In this document: positions 15,330 to 22,360 of the stretch, one piece after another
How the letters are laid out: each line of letters starts with the position of its first letter
Numbering within the stretch: position 1 is the first letter of the stretch
DNA from: a bacterium
GTDB lineage: Bacteria > Acidobacteriota > Polarisedimenticolia > Polarisedimenticolales > Polarisedimenticolaceae
Direction of reading: 5' to 3'
NCBI GenBank assembly: GCA_024226515.1
Contig: JAAELQ010000215.1
Span: forward strand, 1-35,193
Length of the DNA: 35,193 nucleotides
Notes under the pieces: model-generated
The model's input: only the letters and a program-made list of their open reading frames with translations
Told to the model about the DNA's origin: nothing
The model's database searches: none
Translations under genes and position numbers: made by a program

Positions 15330-16109
15330 ATGCGGAGAGCGGCTCTGATCGGATGCGTAGCCTTGCTGCTGGGCGGGTGCGGAGGAGAGATCGAAGAGTC
15401 AGCGCCGATCGTCGTGGTCGGCGACTTCGCGAACCCTCCCTTCTCCTCGTGGAGCGAAACGCACGAGCCGATCGGCATCGAGGTCGAGATCCTCGACCTG
15501 GTGGGCCACGAGCTGAGTCGATCGGTCGAGTGGCGTGAGCTTCCGTTCGCCGAGATGCTGCCCGCGGTCGAGAACGGGACGGCGCAGGTGGCCGCCTCGA
15601 CGATCGGAATCACCGACGAGCGTGCCGAACGGGTACGGTTCAGCGAGTCCTACTACGCGACGGAGCTGTCGATCGTGGTGCGCGTCGGGCCGGACGAGCC
15701 CGGGTCGCTCTCGGAGCTGGACGGGCGGCCGGTCGCCGCCGGACGGGCCACGACCTCGGCCGACGCTGTGCGGAGGCAGCTTCCGGGCGCGACACTGGTC
15801 GTGGACCGCGACGAGGACACGACCTTCGAGGCCATGCTTCTCGCGGGCGAGATCGCGGCGATCGCGATGGACCGCCCCGCGGCCGAGCGCCGGATCGCCG
15901 AACAGGCCGAACAGGCCGAACAGGCCGAACAGGCCGAACAGGCCGAACAACTGCGCATTCTCGACGAGAGCCTCGGGGCGGAGCGCTACGCGTTCGCGAT
16001 CGATCCGGACGAGGACGAGCTCCTCGCCGCCGTCGATCGCGTCGTCCGGCAACTGCGCGAGGACGGCCGACTCGAGATGTGGGCGCTGGAGCGTGGATTG
16101 CGCGACTGA
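15330..16109 (+). CDS. Family 3 solute-binding lipoprotein with (AEQ)6 repeat
   Basis: This 259-residue periplasmic binding protein starts with a lipoprotein signal (LLLGGCGG). The binding-domain pattern is clear: VVVGDFANPPFSSWSE, GIEVEILDLVGHELSRSVEW, LPAVENGTAQVAASTIGITDERAERVRFSESYY. It has no permease or ATPase neighbours, and it directly follows the MltF-like gene whose own N-terminal half is the same fold. It may therefore be a ligand sensor or partner for that enzyme rather than a transporter component. Between residues 189 and 207 there is a six-fold Ala-Glu-Gln repeat encoded by tandem 9-base units. The repeat would form a charged helix extending one lobe. GAGGGGACC precedes the ATG. 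Confidence 0.75.
   Translation: MRRAALIGCVALLLGGCGGEIEESAPIVVVGDFANPPFSSWSETHEPIGIEVEILDLVGHELSRSVEWRELPFAEMLPAVENGTAQVAASTIGITDERAERVRFSESYYATELSIVVRVGPDEPGSLSELDGRPVAAGRATTSADAVRRQLPGATLVVDRDEDTTFEAMLLAGEIAAIAMDRPAAERRIAEQAEQAEQAEQAEQAEQLRILDESLGAERYAFAIDPDEDELLAAVDRVVRQLREDGRLEMWALERGLRD
15897..15950 (+). repeat. Six tandem 9-base repeats inside a coding region
   Basis: The unit GCCGAACAG is present five times without change, and a sixth copy ends in A instead of G. Each unit adds Ala-Glu-Gln, so copy-number change by slippage would keep the reading frame. Near-perfect identity implies recent expansion. Confidence 0.95.
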
Positions 16110-16215
16110 GACCCCGCAGGACTCCCCGAGACGCCTTGCGTGCGACCGAAATGCGGCATACGTTGGTCGGAGTGTCGGAAGGCACGGCACGCCCCCCACA
16201 ATCTGGAGTTCCGTC

Positions 16216-16941
16216 ATGAGCCGAACCGGTCTCGCTCAGCTGCTGTTTCTTGCGATCCTCGCCCTGCTGGCCGCCGCGTGCGATTCCAGTGACGGCGTGC
16301 CCGGACTGCCGGACGAGCTTTCGGAAGAGGCCGTCGACGCCGTGGTCGAGGACATCGTCGTACCCTCGTTGAGCCAGCTCGACGTCCGCGCGATGCTGAC
16401 CCCGCCGAGGTCCGCGCAGTCCTCGGACGTGTCCGCCGGCCTTTCGGGATGCTTCGACGCCTCCGAGAGCTGCACCTCCGGCAGCGCCGAGATGTGCTTC
16501 GACTCGCAGGGTTTCACGATGACGTTCGATTCCTGTGGCGGAAACGGCGAGACGCTGGACGGCTCGCTCGAGTTCCTCTCCGAGGGAGATTCGGGCAGCG
16601 TCACCTTCGACCTCGAGAGCGGGTCGACCGGCATGACGGGCACCATCTCCTACGCCAGCGGTGAGGGCTGCGTCAGCGAGACGATCTCCGCCTTCACGGT
16701 GACCTCGCCGGGCCTGACGACCAGCACCAGCGGCACGTTGCTGTTCTGCGAGTCCGCGTGGCCCAGCGGATCGTACGACCTGATCCTCTCCGACTCGCCG
16801 TTCGGCAGCTATCTGTTCGAGACCGACCTCAACGGAACCGCGAACGGGGCGGTGACGATCACCGACCTGACGAACGACAGCGTCGTCGGCGAGTGCGCGA
16901 TCGACCTCGAGGCCCAGACGTCGGAGTGCACGTTCGCCTAG
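16216..16941 (+). CDS. Hypothetical lipoprotein, cysteine- and Ser/Thr-rich
   Basis: The 241 residues begin with a lipoprotein signal (lipobox LAAACDS). A short helix (about 38-65) is followed by a beta-rich region full of S, T, G and D, with paired cysteines (CFDASESC, MCFDSQ, DSCGG, GCVSE, LFCES, GECAID). These could form several disulfides in the oxidising periplasm. I recognise no family. The frame is open for hundreds of bases upstream, but ATG at 16216 starts the signal peptide and has GGAG eight bases before it. It lies downstream of the binding-protein gene, after a gap of 106 bases, and ends eight bases before a convergent gene. Confidence 0.7.
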   Translation: MSRTGLAQLLFLAILALLAAACDSSDGVPGLPDELSEEAVDAVVEDIVVPSLSQLDVRAMLTPPRSAQSSDVSAGLSGCFDASESCTSGSAEMCFDSQGFTMTFDSCGGNGETLDGSLEFLSEGDSGSVTFDLESGSTGMTGTISYASGEGCVSETISAFTVTSPGLTTSTSGTLLFCESAWPSGSYDLILSDSPFGSYLFETDLNGTANGAVTITDLTNDSVVGECAIDLEAQTSECTFA

Positions 16942-16949
16942 GGGCTCGC

Positions 16950-17345
16950 CTAGTCCCGCACCTCGACGGCCTCGGAGCCGGCGTCCCAGTACAGGCGGTG
17001 GGCGTTGACCTCGTACCAGGTGTCCCACAGCGCCAGGTGTTGCTTGACGTCGCGGCGGTCCGGGACCGGGCCGACTGCGCTTTCGATCACGTTGGGCTCG
17101 ATCGACGTCACACGGCTGAAGAAGGCGGAGGCCTCACGAAACTCGCGCAGCGAGAACTGCTTGTTCTTCGACACGCGACGCATGATGTCGCGGTGACAGC
17201 GCCAGATGCCCTGCGGGTCGGGCGTGACGCCCTCGATGTCGGTCAGGCACTCGTAGGGCTTGACCGGGGCGCGGCACGCCGGCGCCGTCACGATCAACGT
17301 GGCGGCCAGTGCGAGAACGATCGTCGCGGCGCGGCTGCTTCCCAT
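16950..17345 (-). CDS. Hypothetical small lipoprotein
   Basis: A 131-residue protein starts with a signal sequence and probable lipobox (LIVTAPACRAP). The mature part has paired cysteines (YECLTDIEG, IWRCHRDIM) and a mostly helical, charged body (QFSLREFREASAFFSRV, QHLALWDTWYEVNAHRLYW). I do not recognise a family. The frame extends far upstream, but that extension is arginine/histidine-rich shadow sequence opposite the DUF4097 repeats. The ATG at 17345, with a weak ribosome site, begins the signal peptide. It lies 32 bases downstream of the DUF4097 gene on the same strand and is probably co-transcribed. Confidence 0.65.
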   Translation of the reverse strand: MGSSRAATIVLALAATLIVTAPACRAPVKPYECLTDIEGVTPDPQGIWRCHRDIMRRVSKNKQFSLREFREASAFFSRVTSIEPNVIESAVGPVPDRRDVKQHLALWDTWYEVNAHRLYWDAGSEAVEVRD

Positions 17346-17377
17346 CGGGAGCGAGCCTAGCAGAATCTGCCGTGGGG

Positions 17378-18343
17378 CTACAACGGCTCGATCGTGATCC
17401 TGCCGCCGGAGGTGCGCAGGCGCAGCGGCGGGCCGCCTCCGCCCATCTTGCCCCGCAGGTGGGTCTTCGAGATGCGCCCCTGCACGCTCACGGGGACGTC
17501 CGACTTGACCGAGCCGCCGGAGGCCACCGCGTCGATGTCGAGCGATACGGAACCGTCCACGGACACCGTGATGCCGCCGCCGGATGTGGACAGCTCGCCG
17601 CCCGCGCCGTTGCCCGCGACGAACGACGCACTGATCGAGCCGCCCGAGGTGCCGGCCTCGACACGCCCACCGGCGTCGCGGATACGGATCGAGCCGCCCG
17701 ACGTGTCCGCGTAGATGTCCTCTCGCACGTCGTACAGCCGGATCGAGCCGCCCGACGTGTCCGCTTTCACGCTGCCGCGGATGCGCTCGATCTCGATCGA
17801 GCCACCCGACGTGTCGGCATCGACGTTGCCGTCGATGTTCTCGATCATGATCGTGCCGCCCGACGTGTCCGCGAGGACGTCGCCGGTGACGTCCTGGGCG
17901 GTGATCGATCCGCCCGACGTGTCCAGGCGCACCTTGTCGTCGATCGAGCGCACCTTGATCGAACCGCCCGACGTGTCGATGTCGAGCGCCGTTCGGGACG
18001 GAACCTCGATGTCGAAACGCAGGCCCGACCCCGCGCTCCACTTGAACCACTTGCTCAGGCTGCCTTTCCTCTCGACCTTGACCCGCACGCCGCTCGAGGA
18101 CTCTTCGATGCTGATGTCGAACTTCTCCTCGATCTCGCCTCCGCGGGCCACGACGACCATGCGGGCGCCGGAGCTCGAGGTGCCGACGACCTCGACCTGC
18201 CCCTGATCGGTCTCCAGGATGAACTCTCCTCCCGGCCCCAGATCGAACTCGTGCTCGACACGCGACTCGGCGAGCGCAAGCGCCCCGGGGAAGATCAACA
18301 AAACGGCGGAGATCGCTAAAAACCTACGGTTGGCGTGTCTCAT
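17378..18343 (-). CDS. DUF4097-type secreted beta-repeat protein
   Basis: This 321-residue protein has a signal peptide (FLAISAVLLIFPGALALA) followed by a domain of regular beta turns of the DUF4097/DUF2807 adhesin-like group. The unit DTSGGSI occurs repeatedly at intervals of 17-21 residues, with degenerate versions (GTSGGSI, STSGGGI, ASGGSV, TSGGRI) toward the C-terminus. This is the signature of a right-handed beta-helix or solenoid in which each GGS turn stacks. Such proteins are exported and their function is mostly unknown; some sit with anti-sigma or envelope stress genes. The ATG at 18343 has GGGAG upstream; the longer frame to 18412 is not needed. Confidence 0.8.
   Translation of the reverse strand: MRHANRRFLAISAVLLIFPGALALAESRVEHEFDLGPGGEFILETDQGQVEVVGTSSSGARMVVVARGGEIEEKFDISIEESSSGVRVKVERKGSLSKWFKWSAGSGLRFDIEVPSRTALDIDTSGGSIKVRSIDDKVRLDTSGGSITAQDVTGDVLADTSGGTIMIENIDGNVDADTSGGSIEIERIRGSVKADTSGGSIRLYDVREDIYADTSGGSIRIRDAGGRVEAGTSGGSISASFVAGNGAGGELSTSGGGITVSVDGSVSLDIDAVASGGSVKSDVPVSVQGRISKTHLRGKMGGGGPPLRLRTSGGRITIEPL
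17640..17980 (-). repeat. Degenerate tandem repeats encoding DTSGGSI turns
   Basis: On the plus strand the segment GAGCCGCCCGACGTGTC recurs with small changes near 17691, 17744, 17803, 17853, 17908 and 17964, at intervals of roughly 50-60 bases. The core CCCGACGTGTC is unchanged in all six while the sequence between copies differs. Selection or gene conversion thus acts on the turn itself. Confidence 0.85.
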
Positions 18344-18621
18344 GGATCGAATCTCCCGCGATGAACGGAGCAGCATCCCCTCCGGCTCCGGCGACCCTCG
18401 CCGCGCCGTCATACAGAGAACGCCACGACTGCCGGTCCGGTTGCAAAACCGGGCACTTTTACGGCTCGGTACCTCCGATCGCGCCCGAAAGATACACGAC
18501 GGTGTGGCCTCGGGGCGATCACGAAACCGTAATCGGCGGGCGAAACCGGCTCACGGGGCGGCCGGGCCCCGGAAACGAAAGCGAAATTGCTTCTCTATTA
18601 CAGGCACCTACATTTTCGAAT
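18344..18621. other. Intergenic region between the DUF4097 gene and the pilin genes
   Basis: This 278-base gap contains the divergent upstream regions of both neighbours. It is rich in short GC hairpins (for example around GGTCCGGTTGCAAAACCGG and CGGCCGGGCCCCGG). Just before the pilin start there is an AT-richer patch (AAATTGCTTCTCTATTACAGG) that may hold the promoter. I looked for a cyclic-dinucleotide riboswitch, which often precedes pilin operons, and could not match the consensus. Confidence 0.4.
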
Positions 18622-19137
18622 GTGAGCGAACGAGGCGCTACCCTGCTGGAACTGCTGATAACGCTGGTCGTTGCGGCAGTCGTCATGACCGTGGTCGCAG
18701 TGTCCTCGCTGTCCGTTTTCGGGCGCGAAGGGGCGCGCAGCGCGATCTACGACGTGCAGACGTTCATGCAGACGGCGCGGACGGAATCGATCACGCGCAA
18801 TCAAGACTGCCGGTTCGTCGTCGACTCGTCCAAGCGCAAGATCTACATCTACGACACGCAGGGGACGAGCCTCCCGGGCGACGACGTGTTGCTCAAGGAC
18901 CAGCTCCTGCCCTCGGTCATCGGCTTCGCACGCCCGGACACGGGAAGTCCGATCACGTTGAGTCTCGTCTCCGGCACCACCTACGAGACGGTGTTCTCCG
19001 GCGACGGATCGGTCAGCGCCGGGACGGGCGAGGTCGTCCTGTTCGGCGGAGAGCATTACGCGAAGATCTCGGTCTACGGCGCCGGGGGCTTGTTGGTGGA
19101 GCACTGGGATGGAAGTGGCTGGCAACTCGGCTCGTAG
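18622..19137 (+). CDS. FimT/GspH-type minor pseudopilin
   Basis: The 171-residue product starts MSERGATLLELLITLVVAAVV, a type III (prepilin) signal: a short charged leader, glycine at -1, the conserved glutamate at +5, and a hydrophobic helix that packs into the pilus core. The soluble head is beta-rich and resembles FimT/GspH (FMQTARTESITRNQDCRFVVDS, KIYIYDTQG). It would be processed by a prepilin peptidase and act as an initiating minor pilin of a type IV pilus. The GTG at 18622 gives the standard short leader although no strong ribosome site is visible. It is first in a four-gene unit, overlapping the PilV gene by 29 bases. Confidence 0.85.
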   Translation: MSERGATLLELLITLVVAAVVMTVVAVSSLSVFGREGARSAIYDVQTFMQTARTESITRNQDCRFVVDSSKRKIYIYDTQGTSLPGDDVLLKDQLLPSVIGFARPDTGSPITLSLVSGTTYETVFSGDGSVSAGTGEVVLFGGEHYAKISVYGAGGLLVEHWDGSGWQLGS

Positions 19138-19516
19138 CACGGGGGGCTTCACGCTCGTCGAGGTGATGCTGGCGCTGTTTCTGCTGGCGCTCGGCGTGCT
19201 TGCGTCCGCGCCGATGTTCGTCCTGGCGATGCAGGGCAACGCGGCGGCCGACGACGTCGGCGCCGCGAACGCGTTGGCCGAGCAACGGCTCGAACTGCTG
19301 CGTACGTCGGACTACGACACGCTCGTTCCGGGCGGCAGCCTGACCTCGAACGTCACCGGCTTCTTCGACGACACCAATCCGGACTTCATCATTCGCTGGG
19401 AAATCGCCACGAACGCAACGCCGCCGTCCCGGGCGCTGACGGTCCAGGCCACCGCGCTGCGCTCGACGATCGGCGTGGCCAAGCAATCCACGATCACGAC
19501 GCTGAGGAGCGAATGA
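19109..19516 (+). CDS. pilV: PilV/GspI-type minor pilin
   Basis: This 135-residue protein has a prepilin signal with GG before FTLVEVMLALFLLALGVL, the phenylalanine at +1 and glutamate at +5 being the classic type IV pilin arrangement. The following helix NALAEQRLELLRTSDYDTL and the short beta domain match PilV-type proteins. It would join the priming complex of the pilus tip with FimT, PilW and PilX. The start lies inside the FimT gene (overlap of 29 bases), and the stop overlaps the PilW start (ATGA), so translation is coupled. Confidence 0.85.
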   Translation: MEVAGNSARSTGGFTLVEVMLALFLLALGVLASAPMFVLAMQGNAAADDVGAANALAEQRLELLRTSDYDTLVPGGSLTSNVTGFFDDTNPDFIIRWEIATNATPPSRALTVQATALRSTIGVAKQSTITTLRSE

Positions 19517-20115
19517 GCCGAGCGAGACACCAGGCCGGAATCAGCCTCATCGAGCTGATGGTCAGCCTCACCGTGTTCCTGCTGGCGCTGACCGGCGTCG
19601 CTGCGCTGCTGGTGCAGAACGCACGCGTCAACAAGTCCCAGCAGTTGGTGGCCGAGATGCAGTCGAACGCGAGAACCTGCCTGTCGATGATCGTCCAGCG
19701 GTTGCGCAGCGCAGGCTGGGATCCCGTGGGAGTCGGAGTCACGCCGGTCACGCTGGATCCCAACGACGTGGATGGTAACGACGCGGACGGAGTGGACGAG
19801 ATCGACGTGTTCGCCGACTTCGACGAGGACGGCGTGACGACCTCCGACCAGGAGGAGATTCGCATTCGCCGCATCGGCAGCCAGGTCGAATGGCGCACGA
19901 CGTCCGCCGGCTCGTTCTCCGTGCTGGCGCTCAATGTGACCAACGACGCGGACGGCGACGGCACTCCGGAGCCGATGTTCCTCCCCGACGCCGTACCGTC
20001 CCCCACACGCATGACGGTCCAGATCACGACACGGTCGATCGCACCGGATCCGGTGACGGGCGACTACCTCAGGTACACGCTGTCCAGCGACGTCGCCCTG
20101 CGCACGTCACTGTAA
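19513..20115 (+). CDS. pilW: PilW/GspJ-type minor pilin with Asp-rich segment
   Basis: The 200 residues begin with a prepilin signal (QAG, then ISLIELMVSLTVFLLAL) and a long amphipathic helix (NKSQQLVAEMQSNARTCLSMIVQRLRSAG) as in PilW. In the middle there is an acidic segment, DPNDVDGNDADGVDEI followed by FADFDEDGVTTSDQEE, that looks like calcium-binding loops of the EF-hand or dockerin kind. Calcium binding by minor pilins or PilY1 is known to govern pilus dynamics elsewhere, but here it is only an inference. The gene overlaps pilV by four bases and is followed after 11 bases by a zinc-ribbon membrane protein gene. Confidence 0.85.
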   Translation: MSRARHQAGISLIELMVSLTVFLLALTGVAALLVQNARVNKSQQLVAEMQSNARTCLSMIVQRLRSAGWDPVGVGVTPVTLDPNDVDGNDADGVDEIDVFADFDEDGVTTSDQEEIRIRRIGSQVEWRTTSAGSFSVLALNVTNDADGDGTPEPMFLPDAVPSPTRMTVQITTRSIAPDPVTGDYLRYTLSSDVALRTSL

Positions 20116-20126
20116 CGGAGGTTGCG

Positions 20127-20867
20127 GTGAGAGCCCGATGTAGACGCTGCGGAACGGCGACGGGAGTCCAGGACGCCGAGGGCACTCCCCTCTGCCGACG
20201 CTGCTCGAGCCAGGAGACGCAGTCGAGGTCCCGAGAGAGCGCGGCCGCGAGCCCCGTCCCGGCGCAGACGCCGCCCGAACGCCCGGACTCCGATGAGACC
20301 GACTCGCTCGAGACCTCCCGGGCTACCGACGAGCGCCGGCCTCCCGTCCCACCGACGCTCTTCGACGGTCCGCAGAGAAACAACTCGATCGCCACGATCG
20401 CCCTCTTCGTCGCGGCCCTACTGATCATGATCGCGGTGACCGTGCGCCAGACGCAGGCGCGCCTCGAGCTTCGCGCCAGAGCCGCCGAGTGGGCGCAGCA
20501 GCAGAAGGAACGAACGGCCGTGAAGACGCAAGTCGCGGAGTCCGCGCCACCACCACTGCCGGCGTTGACGCCCAAGGTACAGCTCGACGATTCCGGCGAC
20601 ATCGTCAGGATCGCGGGGCTCAACCCCAAGTCGGTGCTCGACGCCTACTGCAACAGCGGCGATAACGCCGGGCTGTTGCAACCGGTCGAGGTTCGCGCGG
20701 CGGCGCCGGGGGTGGCCTTCGGGATCTTCCGCGACGCGAGGAAATCGGGCGATATGTACACGATCAAGATCCGTCGCGACCGCAAGGCCGGCCGCTGGAT
20801 CCTGGGTAGCGGAGTGATGCCGATCTCCGCGGCTCCGACGCTACCGGCCCGCGCGAACGCGGGCTGA
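20127..20867 (+). CDS. Zinc-ribbon membrane protein of unknown function
   Basis: This 246-residue protein starts with a CxxC...CxxC knuckle (MRARCRRCGTATG, PLCRRCSSQE), a likely zinc ribbon. A disordered Ser/Glu/Pro-rich region, one transmembrane helix (IATIALFVAALLIMIAVTV), a charged coiled stretch and a small C-terminal domain (about 155-235) follow. The topology would put the ribbon in the cytoplasm and the C-terminal domain outside. GTG at 20127 has GGAGG seven bases upstream. It is the last gene of the pilin unit and may be an assembly factor or merely co-transcribed; I recognise no family. The end overlaps the convergent HTTM gene by 27 bases. Confidence 0.7.
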   Translation: MRARCRRCGTATGVQDAEGTPLCRRCSSQETQSRSRESAAASPVPAQTPPERPDSDETDSLETSRATDERRPPVPPTLFDGPQRNNSIATIALFVAALLIMIAVTVRQTQARLELRARAAEWAQQQKERTAVKTQVAESAPPPLPALTPKVQLDDSGDIVRIAGLNPKSVLDAYCNSGDNAGLLQPVEVRAAAPGVAFGIFRDARKSGDMYTIKIRRDRKAGRWILGSGVMPISAAPTLPARANAG

Positions 20868-21824
20868 GCCGGCGCCCGTCGACGCCGGAATCTCGAGCGC
20901 GACCCGTTCCGGAGTTCGCGGCGCGCGCAGGAACCAGGCCTTCAGCGGGAGGCTCAGTGCCTCCGGCTCGAGAAACAGCAGGTAGGACGCGATCATCGCG
21001 TACGAGAAGACCTGGATGTCCATCACGAAGCCGATGCCCAGATGCAACACGACCCCGGCCACGATCGCGAGCGGCCGCGACAGCCGGAACCAGAGCCCCA
21101 CGGGCAGCAGCAGTTCCAGCACGACCGTCGCGCGGGCCAGCGCCGCCATCGTCTCCGGTGCGATCAGGACGTCGTGCAGCCGCGCGAGTTGCGACGACGA
21201 CAGCCAGGTAGCCCCGACCACTCCCGACAACCCGGTGAAGAACTCGGGGCCCAGGATGTAGGTCAGCGCGTGTCCGTCGAGAAACCCGGGGTGCATCTTC
21301 TGCACCGCGGCCCAGACATAGACGACGCACACCTGCAGCTGGATCATCCGTTGCGCGGTCAGCTCGCCCTCGCCGCCGAGAAGAGCGATCGCAACGGGCT
21401 GACGCTCTCGACGGGCGCGCAGCAGCGTGCGCAGCGACACCGCGTCGCCGGCGGGGGCGAACACGAACACCAGCAGCACCAGCAGGAAGAAGTACGGGTG
21501 GTTGCGGAAGTTCAGCTGGTCGGCGAAAAAGATGTAGCCCTGCAGACCCAGCAGCCCGATACAGGCCGGACGGACCGCGATGCCGACCAGCAGCAGCACG
21601 ATCAGCGGGTACTGCATGCTGTGCATCCACAGGTAGGTCGAAGGCGACAGCAACGGCAGCCCATCGATGTACGGCAAGTGGAAGCCGCCGTCGACCGCGA
21701 AGCGGCTCTTGGCCAGAGTCACCGGAACTTCGCCCAGCAGACACAGAGCGAAGAAGATGCGGAACAGGCCCAGGTTCAGCCGGCTTCCGGTGGCGAACCA
21801 GAAGCCGTCCCACGCGTGCCTCAT
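20841..21824 (-). CDS. HTTM (vitamin K-dependent carboxylase-like) membrane protein
   Basis: The 327-residue protein has about six transmembrane helices and the HTTM layout: LGLFRIFFALCLLGEVP in the first helix, then HLPYIDGLPLLSPSTYLWMH, FRNHPYFFLLVLLVF, and VVYVWAAVQKMHPGFLDG. HTTM proteins are related to the membrane part of vitamin K-dependent gamma-glutamyl carboxylase. Bacterial members are mostly uncharacterised, though some act in quinone-linked redox chemistry. There is no soluble carboxylase domain. Its start overlaps the stop of the preceding small secreted protein (ATGA), so the two form a coupled pair. Confidence 0.8.
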   Translation of the reverse strand: MRHAWDGFWFATGSRLNLGLFRIFFALCLLGEVPVTLAKSRFAVDGGFHLPYIDGLPLLSPSTYLWMHSMQYPLIVLLLVGIAVRPACIGLLGLQGYIFFADQLNFRNHPYFFLLVLLVFVFAPAGDAVSLRTLLRARRERQPVAIALLGGEGELTAQRMIQLQVCVVYVWAAVQKMHPGFLDGHALTYILGPEFFTGLSGVVGATWLSSSQLARLHDVLIAPETMAALARATVVLELLLPVGLWFRLSRPLAIVAGVVLHLGIGFVMDIQVFSYAMIASYLLFLEPEALSLPLKAWFLRAPRTPERVALEIPASTGAGSARVRAGR

Positions 21825-22231
21825 TCGACGACCCCGAAGTTCTCCGCGGTGCAGACGTCGGCCCCGGGATCGACCAGGGCCACGGACGGCTGTCCGTTTT
21901 CGCTACACGTGACGTTGCCGATCAGTCGACCCAGCTCACCGTTGCTGCGATGGAGGTCGCACAGGTACTCGTGAAACCGTGGCAACGTGTCCCGCCGGAA
22001 GACGATCGACCCGCGCTCGGGTCGCCTGAAGTAGCTGCGGTAGTCGATATGGCGCAGATCGCCCTCGGGAGTGATCAGCATGTACATGACACGGCAGGAA
22101 AACGTGTCCGAGTACATGTTCCAGGAGAAGTTGGCCCGGCTGTCGGCCGCGCCGGTCGCGAGGCCGCGCACGGGCAGCAGCAGTTGAAGCGCCAGAAACG
22201 CCAGGATTGCCGCCGTCTTGATTCCCCGCAT
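21821..22231 (-). CDS. Small secreted protein coupled to the HTTM gene
   Basis: The product has 136 residues with a signal peptide (TAAILAFLALQLLLPVRGLA) and a mature domain of about 110 residues containing SWNMYSDTFSCRVMYML, DYRSYFRRPERGSIVFRRD, and two or three further cysteines. Small secreted or membrane-anchored proteins of this kind next to HTTM genes are common in my memory of such loci, but no function is established. The longer frame upstream is not needed; ATG at 22231 begins the signal peptide, with AAGGAG thirteen bases before it. The last four bases overlap the HTTM start. It is divergent from the PilX-like gene. Confidence 0.7.
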   Translation of the reverse strand: MRGIKTAAILAFLALQLLLPVRGLATGAADSRANFSWNMYSDTFSCRVMYMLITPEGDLRHIDYRSYFRRPERGSIVFRRDTLPRFHEYLCDLHRSNGELGRLIGNVTCSENGQPSVALVDPGADVCTAENFGVVE

Positions 22232-22360
22232 CGGCCTTGCACACTCCTTCCCGGCGCCGAATATCGTGACCTCTCGCCGGCGGCGCAAGGGGGCAATTGG
22301 ACCGGGCGTATGCCGCGCCCCATATTGAGCGATGGCGGCTGAAACCTCCTCGAGGAGTCG

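Noticed and set aside
15897..15950. CRISPR-like array
   Set aside because: The 9-base units are contiguous without spacers and lie in frame inside a protein-coding gene.
18344..18621. Cyclic-dinucleotide (GEMM-type) riboswitch before the pilin genes
   Set aside because: Such riboswitches often precede pilin operons, but I could not align the conserved GEMM core or tetraloop receptor segments. A covariance-model search would settle it.
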